Source: Ketogulonicigenium vulgare WSH-001
GTDB lineage: Bacteria > Pseudomonadota > Alphaproteobacteria > Rhodobacterales > Rhodobacteraceae
NCBI RefSeq assembly: GCF_000223375.1
Contig: NC_017384.1
Location: 1,924,501-1,988,500, forward strand
Direction of reading: 5' to 3'
Length of the DNA stretch: 64,000 nucleotides
The number at the start of each line of letters is the position of its first letter. The first letter of the stretch is position 1. Below, one piece after another: positions 20,481-31,465 of the stretch. The position numbers were made by a program, and so were the translations under genes. Under the pieces are notes generated by a model. It saw only the letters and a list, made by a program, of their open reading frames with translations. It was not told the DNA's origin and did no database searches.

Positions 20481-20492
20481 CTCCCCCCCTTT
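20466..20492 (+). terminator. Possible terminator overlapping the tRNA-His 3' end
   Basis: GGGGA (20466-20470) and GTGGT (20472-20476) can pair with ACCAC (20477-20481) and TCCCC (20482-20486), leaving G20471 as a bulge, and TTT follows at 20490. The structure would compete with the tRNA T-arm and acceptor stem, so it could only form transiently during transcription. The T-run is short and the loop would need to open, so support is modest. Confidence 0.3.
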
Positions 20493-20593
20493 ATATCGCC
20501 CAGCCTGCAATCTTGGCTGTGATCGTGATTGACAAGATCCGCGCGCGCAGCGTCATTAGTCATACACGCTCAACAGCGACTGCAGGGATCATG

Positions 20594-21427
20594 ATGACGG
20601 ATGTCACGACGTGCCTGATTTGCGCCGCGCCGATGCGCTATTATTTCACGAAAACCTATAACGATCTTCCGGCAGCGCTGCCCTATGCGGGCTTTAGCGC
20701 CGATTATCACCGCTGCGATGCCTGCGGATTTGTCGCCTCGAAAACCCATCAGGATATGTCTGATGATGCGTTTGGCGCACTCAATAACGCCGCACATGCC
20801 TATTTCGAGGCCCTGCCCCTCGCCCAGCGCGGCTTTAACCAACCCCCATATGCGGAACAGGCGCTGGCGTTGGCGATTTTGGGAAGAAACGGCATTGTGG
20901 ATCTGGGGCGCACATTGGATTATGCGGCCGGCCACGGCACACTTGCCGGAATTATGGCACGCTACTTCGACCACCATATCGCGACATATGACAAATATAT
21001 CGCGTCAGATGGCCATGATCCGGCACGCCCGCCCCAGCCCGCGCGTCTGGTGATAAACAGCGCCATGTTCGAACATGTCACCACCCGCGCGGCGCTGGAC
21101 GCGCTGAATGATTTGGTCACATCCGATGGGGTTCTGATGCTGCATTCGGTGATCTGTGACAGGGTGCCGGCAGATCCTGATTGGTTCTACCTAAGGCCCA
21201 TCGTGCATTGCGCATTCCACACGAATGCCAGCATGGAGGTCCTGATGCAGCAATGGGGCTACGCCGCGTCCATCTACGCGCCAAAAGCCAAAAGCTGGTT
21301 TTTGTTCAAGGCAGGTTACCCCGACCTTGAACATCTTCCTGCACAGATTGCGGCCCTCAATACGGAATTCCAGACCGAGATGTTCATCTATAAATCAGGC
21401 TTTGTCGATTTCTGGAAAGGGTTCTGA
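20594..21427 (+). CDS. Class I SAM-dependent methyltransferase with N-terminal zinc ribbon
   Basis: 277 residues from the second of two tandem ATGs; AGGGA lies five bases upstream of it. The open frame extends back into tRNA-His but that part cannot be coding. The N-terminus has two CxxC pairs (CLIC at about 7-10 and CDAC at about 42-45) that look like a zinc site, followed by a Rossmann methyltransferase core with LDYAAGHGTLAG as the SAM-binding loop. The same arrangement is seen in C-methyltransferases of sugar biosynthesis and other methyltransferase families, so the substrate is open. There are no co-directional partners. Confidence 0.65.
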   Translation: MTDVTTCLICAAPMRYYFTKTYNDLPAALPYAGFSADYHRCDACGFVASKTHQDMSDDAFGALNNAAHAYFEALPLAQRGFNQPPYAEQALALAILGRNGIVDLGRTLDYAAGHGTLAGIMARYFDHHIATYDKYIASDGHDPARPPQPARLVINSAMFEHVTTRAALDALNDLVTSDGVLMLHSVICDRVPADPDWFYLRPIVHCAFHTNASMEVLMQQWGYAASIYAPKAKSWFLFKAGYPDLEHLPAQIAALNTEFQTEMFIYKSGFVDFWKGF

Positions 21428-21432
21428 CGGGA

Positions 21433-21801
21433 TTATTCCAGAATCATCACGCGATCCGCGTCGATATCGGTATCGCGCAATCGATGGGTATCAACCTCGC
21501 CCTCGATGCGGACGCGGGTGGTTTCGCTGACGGGCTGGCGGGGGAAGTCATCTTCGTCGATCTCGACCTCGATCTCGCCGGTGTCATCGCGGAAAACATA
21601 AGTTTCGCGGTCGATCTGGCGGATCAGGAATCCTTCCAGCGTGACATTGGCGTCATCGCGGGGGTCAGCCTTGATCTCGGCCACGGTTGTCAGCGGGTAG
21701 CCGGGCGAGACGCCCTCTGGCGCGCCGGCGGGGCCGACATATTGCGCGACAGCGGGGGCCGCACACAGCATCACGGCGACAGGCAGCAGGTATTTCAGCA
21801 T
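21433..21801 (-). CDS. Periplasmic OB-fold stress protein (NirD/YgiW/YdeI family)
   Basis: 122 residues from the ATG at 21801, with AGAGG six bases upstream. A signal peptide (about 1-20, ending APAVAQ) precedes a single OB-fold domain of the bacterial BOF type: VTLEGFLIRQI, then DRETYVFRDDTGEIEVEID and a TRVRIEGEVD strand. Family members in enterics are periplasmic stress-tolerance proteins. It lies downstream of katG but is separated from it by a terminator, so probably has its own promoter. Confidence 0.8.
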   Translation of the reverse strand: MLKYLLPVAVMLCAAPAVAQYVGPAGAPEGVSPGYPLTTVAEIKADPRDDANVTLEGFLIRQIDRETYVFRDDTGEIEVEIDEDDFPRQPVSETTRVRIEGEVDTHRLRDTDIDADRVMILE

Positions 21802-21817
21802 CAGGAACCTCTGGGAC

Positions 21818-21857
21818 AAATAAAAAGGGTCAGCAAGGACCTATGCCCTGCTGACCC
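21818..21857 (-). terminator. Rho-independent terminator of katG
   Basis: Inverted repeat GGGTCAGC (21827-21834) and GCTGACCC (21850-21857); on the minus strand it is followed directly by TTTTTATTT. Lies between the katG stop (21881) and the OB-fold gene. Confidence 0.85.
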
Positions 21858-21880
21858 GATTTCAACCTATAGGTTGACGA

Positions 21881-24160
<2,280 letters not shown>

Positions 24161-25069
24161 ATGAAAAACCTGACCATCAAACACCTACGCTACTTCACCG
24201 CGCTTGCCCGCCACGGCCATTTTGGCCGCGCAGCAGAGGTTTGCGCGATCAGCCAGCCCGCCCTGTCGCTGCAGATCAAAGAGCTAGAGACGATCACCGG
24301 CGTCCCCCTGATCGAACGCGGTGCGCGCCAGACCCATCTGACCCCTTTGGGCGAGGAATTCGCCGCGCGGGCGCAAAGCATCTTGCAGGCGATGGACGAG
24401 CTGGGCGATCTGGCGCGGGCCGCCAGTGGCGATATCAGCGGGCGGCTGCGGCTGGGTGTCATTCCAACCGTCACGCCCTATCTGCTGCCGCGCCTCGTGA
24501 AAACACTGTCGGCGCGCTATCCCGCGCTGGATTTGCAGCCGCGCGAAACGGTGACGCGCAAGCTGCTGGATGATCTGCTGGCGGGCAGTTTGGATGCCGC
24601 CATTGTCGCGCTGCCGACGTCCGAGCCAAGCCTGCATGAAGAGGTATTGTTTGACGAGGATTTCGTACTGGTGCGCCCCGCCACTGATGCGAACCGTCCC
24701 GTACCCAGCGCCGATATGCTGCGCGAGATGCGCCTGCTGCTGCTTGAGGAAGGCCATTGTTTCCGCGATCAGGCTCTGTCGTTTTGCAGTATCGACAAGA
24801 TGCGCGCACGCGATCTGATGGAGGCGAGTTCGCTTGCGACATTGGTGCAGATGGTCAGCGCGGGGATCGGGGTGACGTTGATCCCGGAAATGGCGCTAGA
24901 GGTCGAAACACGCGGGGCAAAGGTGACGGTCTCTCGCCTTGCCCCGCCACAGCCGACACGCCGCATCGGCATGGTCTGGCGGCGCAGCAACCCATTGGGG
25001 CGGCAATTAACCCAGATCGCGACCCTTGTGCGTGAGGTCTGGTCGCAAAGTGAAAGGCCGCAGCACTAA
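24161..25069 (+). CDS. oxyR: Peroxide-sensing LysR-type regulator OxyR
   Basis: 302 residues: N-terminal winged helix-turn-helix (about 3-62, with HFGRAAEVCAISQPALSLQIKELE as the recognition region) and a LysR effector domain. Cysteines C200 and C209 (in EEGHC and LSFCSI) match in position and spacing the peroxidatic pair C199/C208 of E. coli OxyR, so I assign OxyR rather than another LysR regulator. It is divergent from katG. Its stop codon lies in the loop of a terminator hairpin. Confidence 0.92.
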   Translation: MKNLTIKHLRYFTALARHGHFGRAAEVCAISQPALSLQIKELETITGVPLIERGARQTHLTPLGEEFAARAQSILQAMDELGDLARAASGDISGRLRLGVIPTVTPYLLPRLVKTLSARYPALDLQPRETVTRKLLDDLLAGSLDAAIVALPTSEPSLHEEVLFDEDFVLVRPATDANRPVPSADMLREMRLLLLEEGHCFRDQALSFCSIDKMRARDLMEASSLATLVQMVSAGIGVTLIPEMALEVETRGAKVTVSRLAPPQPTRRIGMVWRRSNPLGRQLTQIATLVREVWSQSERPQH

Positions 25070-25092
25070 GCTGCGGCCTGACGTTTCTTTTA
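25055..25092. terminator. Bidirectional terminator between oxyR and the TonB receptor
   Basis: Perfect 10-base inverted repeat AGGCCGCAGC (25055-25064) and GCTGCGGCCT (25070-25079), loop ACTAA holding the oxyR stop codon. It is followed on the plus strand by a T-rich GTTTCTTTT and on the minus strand by TTCACTTT, so it can serve both converging genes. Confidence 0.8.
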
Positions 25093-27129
25093 GAAGCTGG
25101 TCGTGATGCCGATGCGGAACAGACGGCCCGTTTCGCGGTAGGACACAGTGTCATCGGGCTGCGCGTCAAACACGTTGTCGATGCCAAAGTTGATCCGGGC
25201 ATTGTCGCTGAGGTCATAGGCCAGCGACAGGTCGACCAGCATATAGGGATCGCTGTTCTGACCTGCCGGCACGGCGCGGGCTTCTTCGCTGCTCAGCTCT
25301 TCTTCGGTGATGTAACCGACTTGCTTGCCAACATAGGTCACGCTTGCACCCAGGGTCAGCGCATCATTCGCCTGCCAGTTCAACGCGGTGGTGATGTTCA
25401 GCTCCGGCGTGGTGGCCATCGGGAAGGGCGTATCCAAGAATTCATAGTAGAATTCCGACTTCGCCAGATAGGTGAACGAATTCGTCCAAGTCAGATCGGG
25501 CGAGATATTCCACGACAGACCACCTTCAAGTCCGGCCGTGGTGCCTTCGTCGATATTGGTGCGTTCAAAGATCGCGTAACCGTTCGAGCTGGTCTCGCCA
25601 GTCTTGGCCGCGCCGAACATGTTGGTCAGCTCGTTATAGAACGCGGTCAGCTCCCACGACACATCGCTGCCTTGATAGTTCAGACCGATTTCATAGCTAT
25701 CCGACGTCTCGGGCACCAGATCGGGGTTACCGGTGATATAGCAAGGACCCGGATAGGGTTTGCAGCCGTTGCCACGCGAGGTCAGCAGATAGTTCGGGTT
25801 CAGCGAGCGCAGATCCGGCGCGTTGAACGCCTGCGCAAAGCCCGCCTTCAGCACCAGACCATTGCCGAAATCATAGTTGGCATAGACGCGCGGGGTAACG
25901 TGCGTGCCGTATTCCTCGCTCGAATCTGCGCGCAGACCATAGGTCAGACGCAGAGAATCGGTCATGTCATAGCGTGCCTCGGCATAGAGGGCAGCCGTGC
26001 TCATTTCGCCTTCGATCAGCGCGCCGCTCGAGTTGGTGTTGGTGTCCGACAACTCGTCATGCGACAGGTTCAGACCCAGCGTATACTCCAGATAACGGCC
26101 CGCGATCTGGGTTGCATTCGAATAACGCGTCTCGAAATTGATCGTGTTATATTCGGTTGCGTCTTTCCAAGTGGTGTTCGTGGTATCCCACGGCGCATTC
26201 TGACTGTTCTGATAGCTGAGGTAGCTGGACAGTTGACCCGCACCCAGCTGCCATTCATTGGTCAGCGTCAGGTCATAGGTCTGCAGGCGGCGGGTGTCAT
26301 GCGCCTGATAGGACAGATAGCGCTCGTCGCTGGCGGTCAGCTCGATGCCCCATTCGATCGTGTCATTGGGCGACCAGATCAGATTTGCGCCCAGCTCTTT
26401 GGTGCGCGACCCCTCGCCCGAGGTGACCGTGGCAGCGGCGCCGGCGTCGGTGGTATAGCTGTAATCTTCGGTCGCTTCGCGCTCATAGACCTTGCCCCAG
26501 AAAGCGGCGGTCAGGTGCTGGGTCAGGCGGCCGCTGAAATAGGCCGAGATCTGCGCGTTGTCTGCTGTCGTATCGGCGGGACCGGACGAATATTCAGCGG
26601 TCACCGAACCCGACCAGACATCGGTCGGCTCTTTCAGGATGATGTTCACCACACCGCCCATGGCGTCCGAGCCGTACAGCGTCGACATCGGGCCGCGCAC
26701 AACTTCGATCCGGTCGATGGCGTCCAGCGGGATGCGGGTCAGATCGCCCAGATAGTCACGCACAACCGTGCCGCCCGTGCTGACACGGCGACCGTTCACC
26801 AGCGTCAGCGTGCGGTTGGCGGGCAGGCCACGCATCGAAATCTCGCCGATACCGCTGTTGCCTTGGGTCAGGTTCAGGCCGGGGATGGTGCGCAGGATGT
26901 CGTTCAGATCGCGTGCGCCTTCGGCGGCGATGGTTTCACTGTCGATCACAGTCACAGCGGCGGGGGCATCTTGCAGCGTTGTCGCGACACCCGATGCCGA
27001 GCCAATAACGATCAGGCCAAGGTCGGTCGCGGTGCTTTGCGCGCTGGCGACAGCGGGCACCATTGCTATGGCAGTGCCGCACAGCAGTGCAAGGATCCCC
27101 GAGCGGGGGCGAGAAGGAAGGGTAGGCAT
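25090..27129 (-). CDS. TonB-dependent catecholate-siderophore-type receptor
   Basis: 679-residue outer-membrane receptor. The signal peptide ends near APAVASA, then a plug domain (about 45-160: DAPAAVTVIDSETIAAEGARD, IRTIPGLNL-like RTIPGLNLTQG, NGRRVSTGG and VVRGPMSTLYGSDAMGGVVNI) and a 22-strand barrel ending in the C-terminal aromatic strand FRIGITTSF. The CKPYPGPCYITGNPDLVPETSD loop resembles FepA/IrgA/CirA receptors, so a ferric siderophore is the likely ligand; this is inference. An ATG at 27129 with GGAG nine bases upstream is the chosen start. No transport genes adjoin it. Confidence 0.87.
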   Translation of the reverse strand: MPTLPSRPRSGILALLCGTAIAMVPAVASAQSTATDLGLIVIGSASGVATTLQDAPAAVTVIDSETIAAEGARDLNDILRTIPGLNLTQGNSGIGEISMRGLPANRTLTLVNGRRVSTGGTVVRDYLGDLTRIPLDAIDRIEVVRGPMSTLYGSDAMGGVVNIILKEPTDVWSGSVTAEYSSGPADTTADNAQISAYFSGRLTQHLTAAFWGKVYEREATEDYSYTTDAGAAATVTSGEGSRTKELGANLIWSPNDTIEWGIELTASDERYLSYQAHDTRRLQTYDLTLTNEWQLGAGQLSSYLSYQNSQNAPWDTTNTTWKDATEYNTINFETRYSNATQIAGRYLEYTLGLNLSHDELSDTNTNSSGALIEGEMSTAALYAEARYDMTDSLRLTYGLRADSSEEYGTHVTPRVYANYDFGNGLVLKAGFAQAFNAPDLRSLNPNYLLTSRGNGCKPYPGPCYITGNPDLVPETSDSYEIGLNYQGSDVSWELTAFYNELTNMFGAAKTGETSSNGYAIFERTNIDEGTTAGLEGGLSWNISPDLTWTNSFTYLAKSEFYYEFLDTPFPMATTPELNITTALNWQANDALTLGASVTYVGKQVGYITEEELSSEEARAVPAGQNSDPYMLVDLSLAYDLSDNARINFGIDNVFDAQPDDTVSYRETGRLFRIGITTSF

Positions 27130-27599
27130 CAGGAGGGCTCCGTCGTGTTCCGGTGACCAGAGCGACGGAAAGACTACGTGCGATGGCCGAACCAAACACA
27201 GGAATCTTTCGGCCGGCTGCGGACGCGAAAGTTGATGTTGTGCTGGCTATCATTGGCTAACGCCGCCGAAGTGGCGGATTTCACCTACAAGGTGCAAGGC
27301 ATTTACGGAATCCCGCAGATATCAAATGAATTTTGTCAGGAATATGTTGCAACTGCGTCACATATTTCAATCACATTCCCGTGATCTCGTGCAGCATTGC
27401 ATGCGCAGGACGCTGATCGCCAGCCGATCCATGCCGCAAGCCAAGACGTAAGTGACATATGCGCAGGCAAAGGAAATAACATTCTATTTTTACATAGAAA
27501 ATCGCCCAAAATCGCACTGCCCCGCGTGGATGCATTCCGGTGGCAAACCGTTTATCTGTACGGCAACGAGCCCTTAAACTTTTATCAGGATTTCCGCTT
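27130..27599. other. 470-base divergent spacer between the TonB receptor and metQ
   Basis: No gene is evident. It must hold the promoters of both divergent genes. The clearest element is the dyad at 27482-27499, listed separately. A weak stem CCGCC/GGCGG sits at 27263-27277. I looked for SAM-type riboswitch cores before metQ and found none that fits. Confidence 0.6.
27482..27499. promoter_or_regulatory. 18-bp dyad upstream of metQ
   Basis: TTCTAT-N6-ATAGAA, a perfect six-base inverted repeat in an AT-rich patch about 100 bases upstream of the metQ ATG. It has the form of a dimeric repressor or LysR-type operator. The binding protein is unknown; a methionine or sulfur regulator is a guess from position. 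Confidence 0.45.
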
Positions 27600-28412
27600 A
27601 TGCGTTCCTTGACATTGGCCACGCGTCTTGGCGCGGGCCTTGCCGCCTTTGCATGGTTCGGCCCTGCGGCGGCCCTGACCATCGGCGTCATTCCCGGCGC
27701 TGCTTCGGATTCCATCGAGGCCGCTGCCGTTGATGCACGCGCCGCCGGTATGGAGATCGAAGTGATCGAATTCAGCGACTGGACGATCCCTAATGTGGCG
27801 CTGACCTCGGGCGATCTGGATCTGAACTACTTCCAGCACGGCCCCTTCCTTGCCGCTCAGGTCGAGGCCACGGGCGCCGATCTGGTCAGCGTCGGCTCGG
27901 GCTATCAGCCGCGCATCGGGCTGTATTCGAACCGCTATGACAGCTTGGACGCGCTGCCCGATGGCGCGACAGTCGGCGTTGCCAGTGATCCGGTGAACCA
28001 GGGGCGCGGGCTGCAATTGTTGCAAGCGGCAGGTCTGGTCACCTTGGCCGAGGGCAAGGGCTATCTGGTGTCCGTGGATGACATTATCCAAAACCCGCGC
28101 AATCTGAACATTGTCGAGATCGAAGGCACCCAATTGGTTCACGCCATGCAGGATCTGGATCTGGTGCAGGGCCTGCCCGCCCAGATCGTGAACGCCGGTC
28201 TGGTCGAGAAAGCCGGTCAGGCGATCGTCTTTTCGGATCAAGAGGTTGCTGATTTCTCGATCCAATTCGTGACGCGCGGCGAAAAGGCCGATGATGCCGA
28301 GATCCAGCAGTTCATCGCGATCTATTACAATTCCGAGGCTGCACGCGCCGCGATCCATCAGGCCTTTGCCTCGAATGAGAACCTCTATTCCCTGCGCTGG
28401 CTGCAGGATTAA
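27600..28412 (+). CDS. metQ: D-/L-methionine ABC transporter substrate-binding protein
   Basis: Periplasmic MetQ/NlpA-family binding protein. 270 residues. The signal peptide (about 1-25) ends WFGPAAA before LTIGVIPG; there is no lipobox Cys, unlike E. coli MetQ, so it is probably soluble. Family signatures include LTSGDLDLNYFQHGPFL and GLYSNRYDSLDALPDGATVGVASDPVNQGRGL. The start at 27600 has AGGA nine bases upstream. It opens the methionine transport operon, with sseA between it and metN. Confidence 0.9.
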   Translation: MRSLTLATRLGAGLAAFAWFGPAAALTIGVIPGAASDSIEAAAVDARAAGMEIEVIEFSDWTIPNVALTSGDLDLNYFQHGPFLAAQVEATGADLVSVGSGYQPRIGLYSNRYDSLDALPDGATVGVASDPVNQGRGLQLLQAAGLVTLAEGKGYLVSVDDIIQNPRNLNIVEIEGTQLVHAMQDLDLVQGLPAQIVNAGLVEKAGQAIVFSDQEVADFSIQFVTRGEKADDAEIQQFIAIYYNSEAARAAIHQAFASNENLYSLRWLQD

Positions 28413-28423
28413 GGAGCGGCCCG

Positions 28424-29299
28424 ATGTCATCGCGTCACAGTGAATATCTGATCTCGACCGCCGATCTGCAGGCGGCGTTGGCCGACCCGGATCTGGTCAT
28501 TCTGGACGCGACCACGACATTGGTGCCCAATGCCGCACGCACGTTCGACATCGTGACGGGTCAGGCCGATTTCGAGGCCGCCCATATCCCCGGCGCGCAA
28601 TTCGTCGATCTGGAACGCGACCTGTCGCGCCCAGCGCCGGGGCTGCTGTTCACGCTGGCCGAGGTTGCCGATTTTGCAGCCGCCGCGACACGGCTCGGCA
28701 TCGGTGCGGCGTCCCGCGTGGTGGTGTATTCCAGCGCGCAGCCCGGCTGGGCCGTGCGGCTGTGGCTGACGCTGCGTGCCTATGGGTTTTCGCAGGTCAA
28801 AGTGCTGGATGGCGGGCTTATGGCATGGCGGGCCGAGGATCGCCCCGTGGACACCGGCCCGGCGCGCCCACGCCCCCTGCCCGTCCAGCCCTTTGCCTGG
28901 CGCGATGACCGCGCCGCCTTTTTCACCGATACCGCCCGCGTCGAACAGGCCGTCACCAGCGGCGATGCCATATTGGTCAATGCGTTGGGGCGCGATTACT
29001 TTGCAGGTACCGCCGCCATCACCTATGGCCGCAAGGGAAATATCCCCGGCAGCCGCAATCTGCCGACCAGCGCATTGGTCGGCGCGGATGGCCGCTTTCT
29101 GTCCGCCGATGACCTCGCGCAGCTTTACGCCGCCGAGGGGATCGCGGCGGATCAGGCCACCATCACCTATTGCGGCGCGGGCGTTGCCGCCAGCAATGTC
29201 GCCTTTGGGCGGCTGCTGCTGGGCCTTGATGACACGCGGGTCTATGATGGCTCGCTGATGGAATGGGCGCAGGACCCCGCGCGGCCCTTGGTGCCCTGA
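28424..29299 (+). CDS. sseA: Thiosulfate / 3-mercaptopyruvate sulfurtransferase
   Basis: Two-domain rhodanese, 291 residues. The N-terminal domain is non-catalytic; the C-terminal domain carries the active Cys at about residue 250 in TYCGAGVAAS. The loop differs from the CGSGVT loop of SseA-type mercaptopyruvate enzymes, so the preferred sulfur donor is open. It starts 11 bases after metQ and precedes metN by about 80 bases, within a methionine importer operon: a plausible role is handling sulfur from imported or degraded sulfur amino acids. Confidence 0.85.
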   Translation: MSSRHSEYLISTADLQAALADPDLVILDATTTLVPNAARTFDIVTGQADFEAAHIPGAQFVDLERDLSRPAPGLLFTLAEVADFAAAATRLGIGAASRVVVYSSAQPGWAVRLWLTLRAYGFSQVKVLDGGLMAWRAEDRPVDTGPARPRPLPVQPFAWRDDRAAFFTDTARVEQAVTSGDAILVNALGRDYFAGTAAITYGRKGNIPGSRNLPTSALVGADGRFLSADDLAQLYAAEGIAADQATITYCGAGVAASNVAFGRLLLGLDDTRVYDGSLMEWAQDPARPLVP

Positions 29300-29377
29300 C
29301 CCAGCCTTATGGCTTTGGCGCGCCGCCATGGTTACAGTGCCGCCTGAGAGAAATAGCGATTGCGAGTCCCCCCGCCC

Positions 29378-30418
29378 ATGCCAAGCGCATCCCCGCCCTC
29401 TGCCGTCCGCTTTGACGGTCTTGGCAAAATCTATCATCGCGGCGGGCAGGATGTGACTGCGCTCAGCGATATCACTCTCGACATCGCCAAGGGCGAGATT
29501 TTCGGCATGATCGGGCGGTCTGGCGCGGGAAAATCCAGCCTGCTGCGCACCATCAACCGGCTAGAGCAGCCCACCAGTGGACGCGTGCTGGTGGATGGTC
29601 AGGATATCGCCGCGCTGGACGAGGGCGGCCTTGTCGCGCTGCGCCGCCGCATCGGCATGGTGTTCCAGCACTTCAATCTACTCTCGGCAAAGACCGTGCG
29701 CGAGAATGTCGGCCTGCCGCTGAAAGTTGCGGGCGTGCCTGCGCGCGAGATCGCCACCCGCGTCGATGAGGTGCTGGCGCTGGTGGGGTTAGAGGGGAAA
29801 GGCGACAGCTATCCCGCACGCCTCTCGGGCGGGCAAAAGCAGCGCGTCGGCATCGCCCGCGCCCTGATCAGCCGCCCCGATATCCTGCTATGCGACGAGG
29901 CGACCTCTGCCCTTGATCCCGAAACCACATTGTCGATCCTGAGCCTGCTGGGCGATCTGCACCGCCAGCTCGGCCTGACCATCATCCTGATCACGCATGA
30001 GATGAGCGTCATCCGCGAGATTTGCCAGCGCGTCGTCGTGCTGGATCAAGGCCGCATTGCCGAAGAAGGCCCGGTCTGGCGCGTCTTTGGCGCGCCCGCG
30101 CATCCCGCGACGCAATCGCTGCTGCAACCCCTTGCCCGCGCCCTGCCCCAAGACATCGCCGCCCGCCTGCGCAGTGCGCCACAGCGCGGCGACCATGTGG
30201 TGATCGAGCTGCGCTTTGACGGCGGCCAGCAGGTACAGATGGACGCCATCGCCAGCGCCCTGCCCGGCGCGCGCATTTTGGGTGCCAATCTGGAACAGAT
30301 CGGCGCGCATCTGGTCGGTCAGGTCGTCCTGGCGCTGCCGCAGCAAGAACAGCCGGTGCAAATCCCCAGCTTTGCCGCCACAACAAAGGTTATTGGTTAT
30401 GTCGCCGCAAATGATTAA
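29378..30418 (+). CDS. metN: Methionine ABC transporter ATP-binding protein
   Basis: 346-residue ATPase energising the methionine importer. Walker [10 protein letters not shown], the signature LSGGQKQR and Walker [13 protein letters not shown] are all intact, followed by a C-terminal NIL (ACT-like) domain that binds methionine for trans-inhibition in E. coli MetN. The ATG at 29378 is used; a TTG at 29360 has a better-placed GAGAG. The stop overlaps the start of metI. Confidence 0.94.
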   Translation: MPSASPPSAVRFDGLGKIYHRGGQDVTALSDITLDIAKGEIFGMIGRSGAGKSSLLRTINRLEQPTSGRVLVDGQDIAALDEGGLVALRRRIGMVFQHFNLLSAKTVRENVGLPLKVAGVPAREIATRVDEVLALVGLEGKGDSYPARLSGGQKQRVGIARALISRPDILLCDEATSALDPETTLSILSLLGDLHRQLGLTIILITHEMSVIREICQRVVVLDQGRIAEEGPVWRVFGAPAHPATQSLLQPLARALPQDIAARLRSAPQRGDHVVIELRFDGGQQVQMDAIASALPGARILGANLEQIGAHLVGQVVLALPQQEQPVQIPSFAATTKVIGYVAAND

Positions 30419-31052
30419 CCGCCTCTGGCAGGCCTTTTTCGACACGCTGTTCATGGTTGGCACATCGGCGGTGATCACTGTCGTGGTCGGCATCCCGCTG
30501 GCGGTATTTCTGGTGATCTCGGCCCCCGGCGGCATTATCGCGGCGCCGCTGGCAAACCGGATCATCGGCCTTGTGGTGAACGGCTTTCGCGCGGTGCCAT
30601 TCATCGTGCTGATGGTGGCGCTGATCCCGTTCACCCGCATGTTGGTCGGCACCACGATCGGCGTTTGGGCGGCGATTGTGCCGCTGTCCATCGCCGCGAT
30701 CCCGTTCTTTGCCCGTATTGTCGAGGTCTCGCTGCGCGAGGTCGACCCCGGCCTGATCGAGGCCGCCCAAAGCATCGGCTGCCGCAGATCCCATATCATC
30801 CGCCATGTCCTGCTGCCCGAGGCGCTGCCCGGCATCGTCGGCGGCCTGACCATCACCGTCGTGACAATGATCGGTGCATCCGCCATGGCCGGGGCTGTGG
30901 GTGCGGGCGGCCTAGGAGATGTGGCCATTCGTTATGGCTATCAGCGCTTTGATACCACCGTGATGGTCATCGTGATCGTCATCCTGATCGCATTGGTCAG
31001 CCTGCTGCAATTCCTTGGCGATTACACCGTGCGCCGCCTGCGCAATCGCTGA
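30399..31052 (+). CDS. metI: Methionine ABC transporter permease
   Basis: 217-residue inner-membrane permease with about five transmembrane helices and the EAA loop ([32 protein letters not shown]). The ATG at 30399 overlaps metN by 20 bases and has AAAGG nine bases upstream; a second in-frame ATG at 30411 is possible. It completes the MetNIQ importer. Confidence 0.94.
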   Translation: MSPQMINRLWQAFFDTLFMVGTSAVITVVVGIPLAVFLVISAPGGIIAAPLANRIIGLVVNGFRAVPFIVLMVALIPFTRMLVGTTIGVWAAIVPLSIAAIPFFARIVEVSLREVDPGLIEAAQSIGCRRSHIIRHVLLPEALPGIVGGLTITVVTMIGASAMAGAVGAGGLGDVAIRYGYQRFDTTVMVIVIVILIALVSLLQFLGDYTVRRLRNR

Positions 31053-31127
31053 AATCTGGCGCAGGCCAGCCATCAGCAACGCGCCCCAGCTCATAATCTA
31101 TATGAGAATTTCGATGCTATCCCTGCG

Positions 31128-31156
31128 TTGACATAGACGCCGTTCCGCCCGATTTT
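31128..31156 (+). promoter_or_regulatory. Candidate promoter of the B12-riboswitch-mesXD unit
   Basis: TTGACA (31128-31133) is a perfect -35 match, followed after 17 bases by GATTTT (31151-31156). It would start transcription near 31163, right at the 5' edge of the cobalamin riboswitch, which supports it. A small dyad CTCATA/TATGAG (31090-31106) lies just upstream. Confidence 0.6.
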
Positions 31157-31162
31157 GCGACC

Positions 31163-31330
31163 AGATCAAGGTGCCGGGGGAAGCCTCGGGTAAAAGGGAA
31201 TCCGGGCAAGATCCGGAACTGCCCCCGCAACTGTAGGCGGAAAGCCTGTCCGATAGGCCACTGGCGCGCGTTGCGCTGGGAAGGCCGGACAAGGCGAAGA
31301 CCCGCAAGTCAGGAAACCTGCCGCGATCAT
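31163..31330 (+). promoter_or_regulatory. Cobalamin (AdoCbl) riboswitch
   Basis: All landmarks of the class are visible in order: AAGGTGCC near 31169, the AAAAGGGAATCCGG segment near 31212, the B12 box CCCCCGCAACTGTAGG near 31227, a variable P10-P11 region, and GAAGACCCGCAAGTCAGG followed by AAACCTGCC near 31296-31322. In known examples AdoCbl binding turns expression off. It precedes a methionine synthase that does not use B12, the standard logic for repressing the B12-independent enzyme when B12 is available. Confidence 0.95.
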
Positions 31331-31390
31331 TCACCTGTTCCGACTGCGGTGGGCGGTCGGTGGCGGCCCATCCGCAAAGGTGACAGCGCC

Positions 31391-31419
31391 CCTCGCGACA
31401 CGCTCGCGAGGTCTCTTTT
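31391..31419 (+). terminator. Riboswitch-controlled terminator before mesX
   Basis: Stem CCTCGCG (31391-31397) and CGCGAGG (31405-31411), seven-base loop, followed by TCTCTTTT. It lies between the riboswitch aptamer and the mesX start and is the likely OFF-state hairpin of the expression platform. Confidence 0.7.
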
Positions 31420-31427
31420 CGTTGTCC

Positions 31428-31447
31428 CGGCCCGCGCGTGCGGGCCG
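31428..31447 (+). promoter_or_regulatory. Second leader hairpin before mesX
   Basis: Perfect eight-base stem CGGCCCGC/GCGGGCCG with loop GCGT, ending 18 bases before the mesX ATG and 4 bases before its AAGAAGG-type Shine-Dalgarno region. It follows the terminator hairpin and could influence ribosome access or mRNA stability. Confidence 0.5.
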
Positions 31448-31465
31448 TTCAGAAGGCATGCCACG

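Noticed and set aside
27500..27599. Possible SAM-II or SAM-V riboswitch before metQ
   Set aside because: The gene context is right, but the pseudoknot core sequences of these classes are not present; only a short CGGT/ACCG hairpin is seen.
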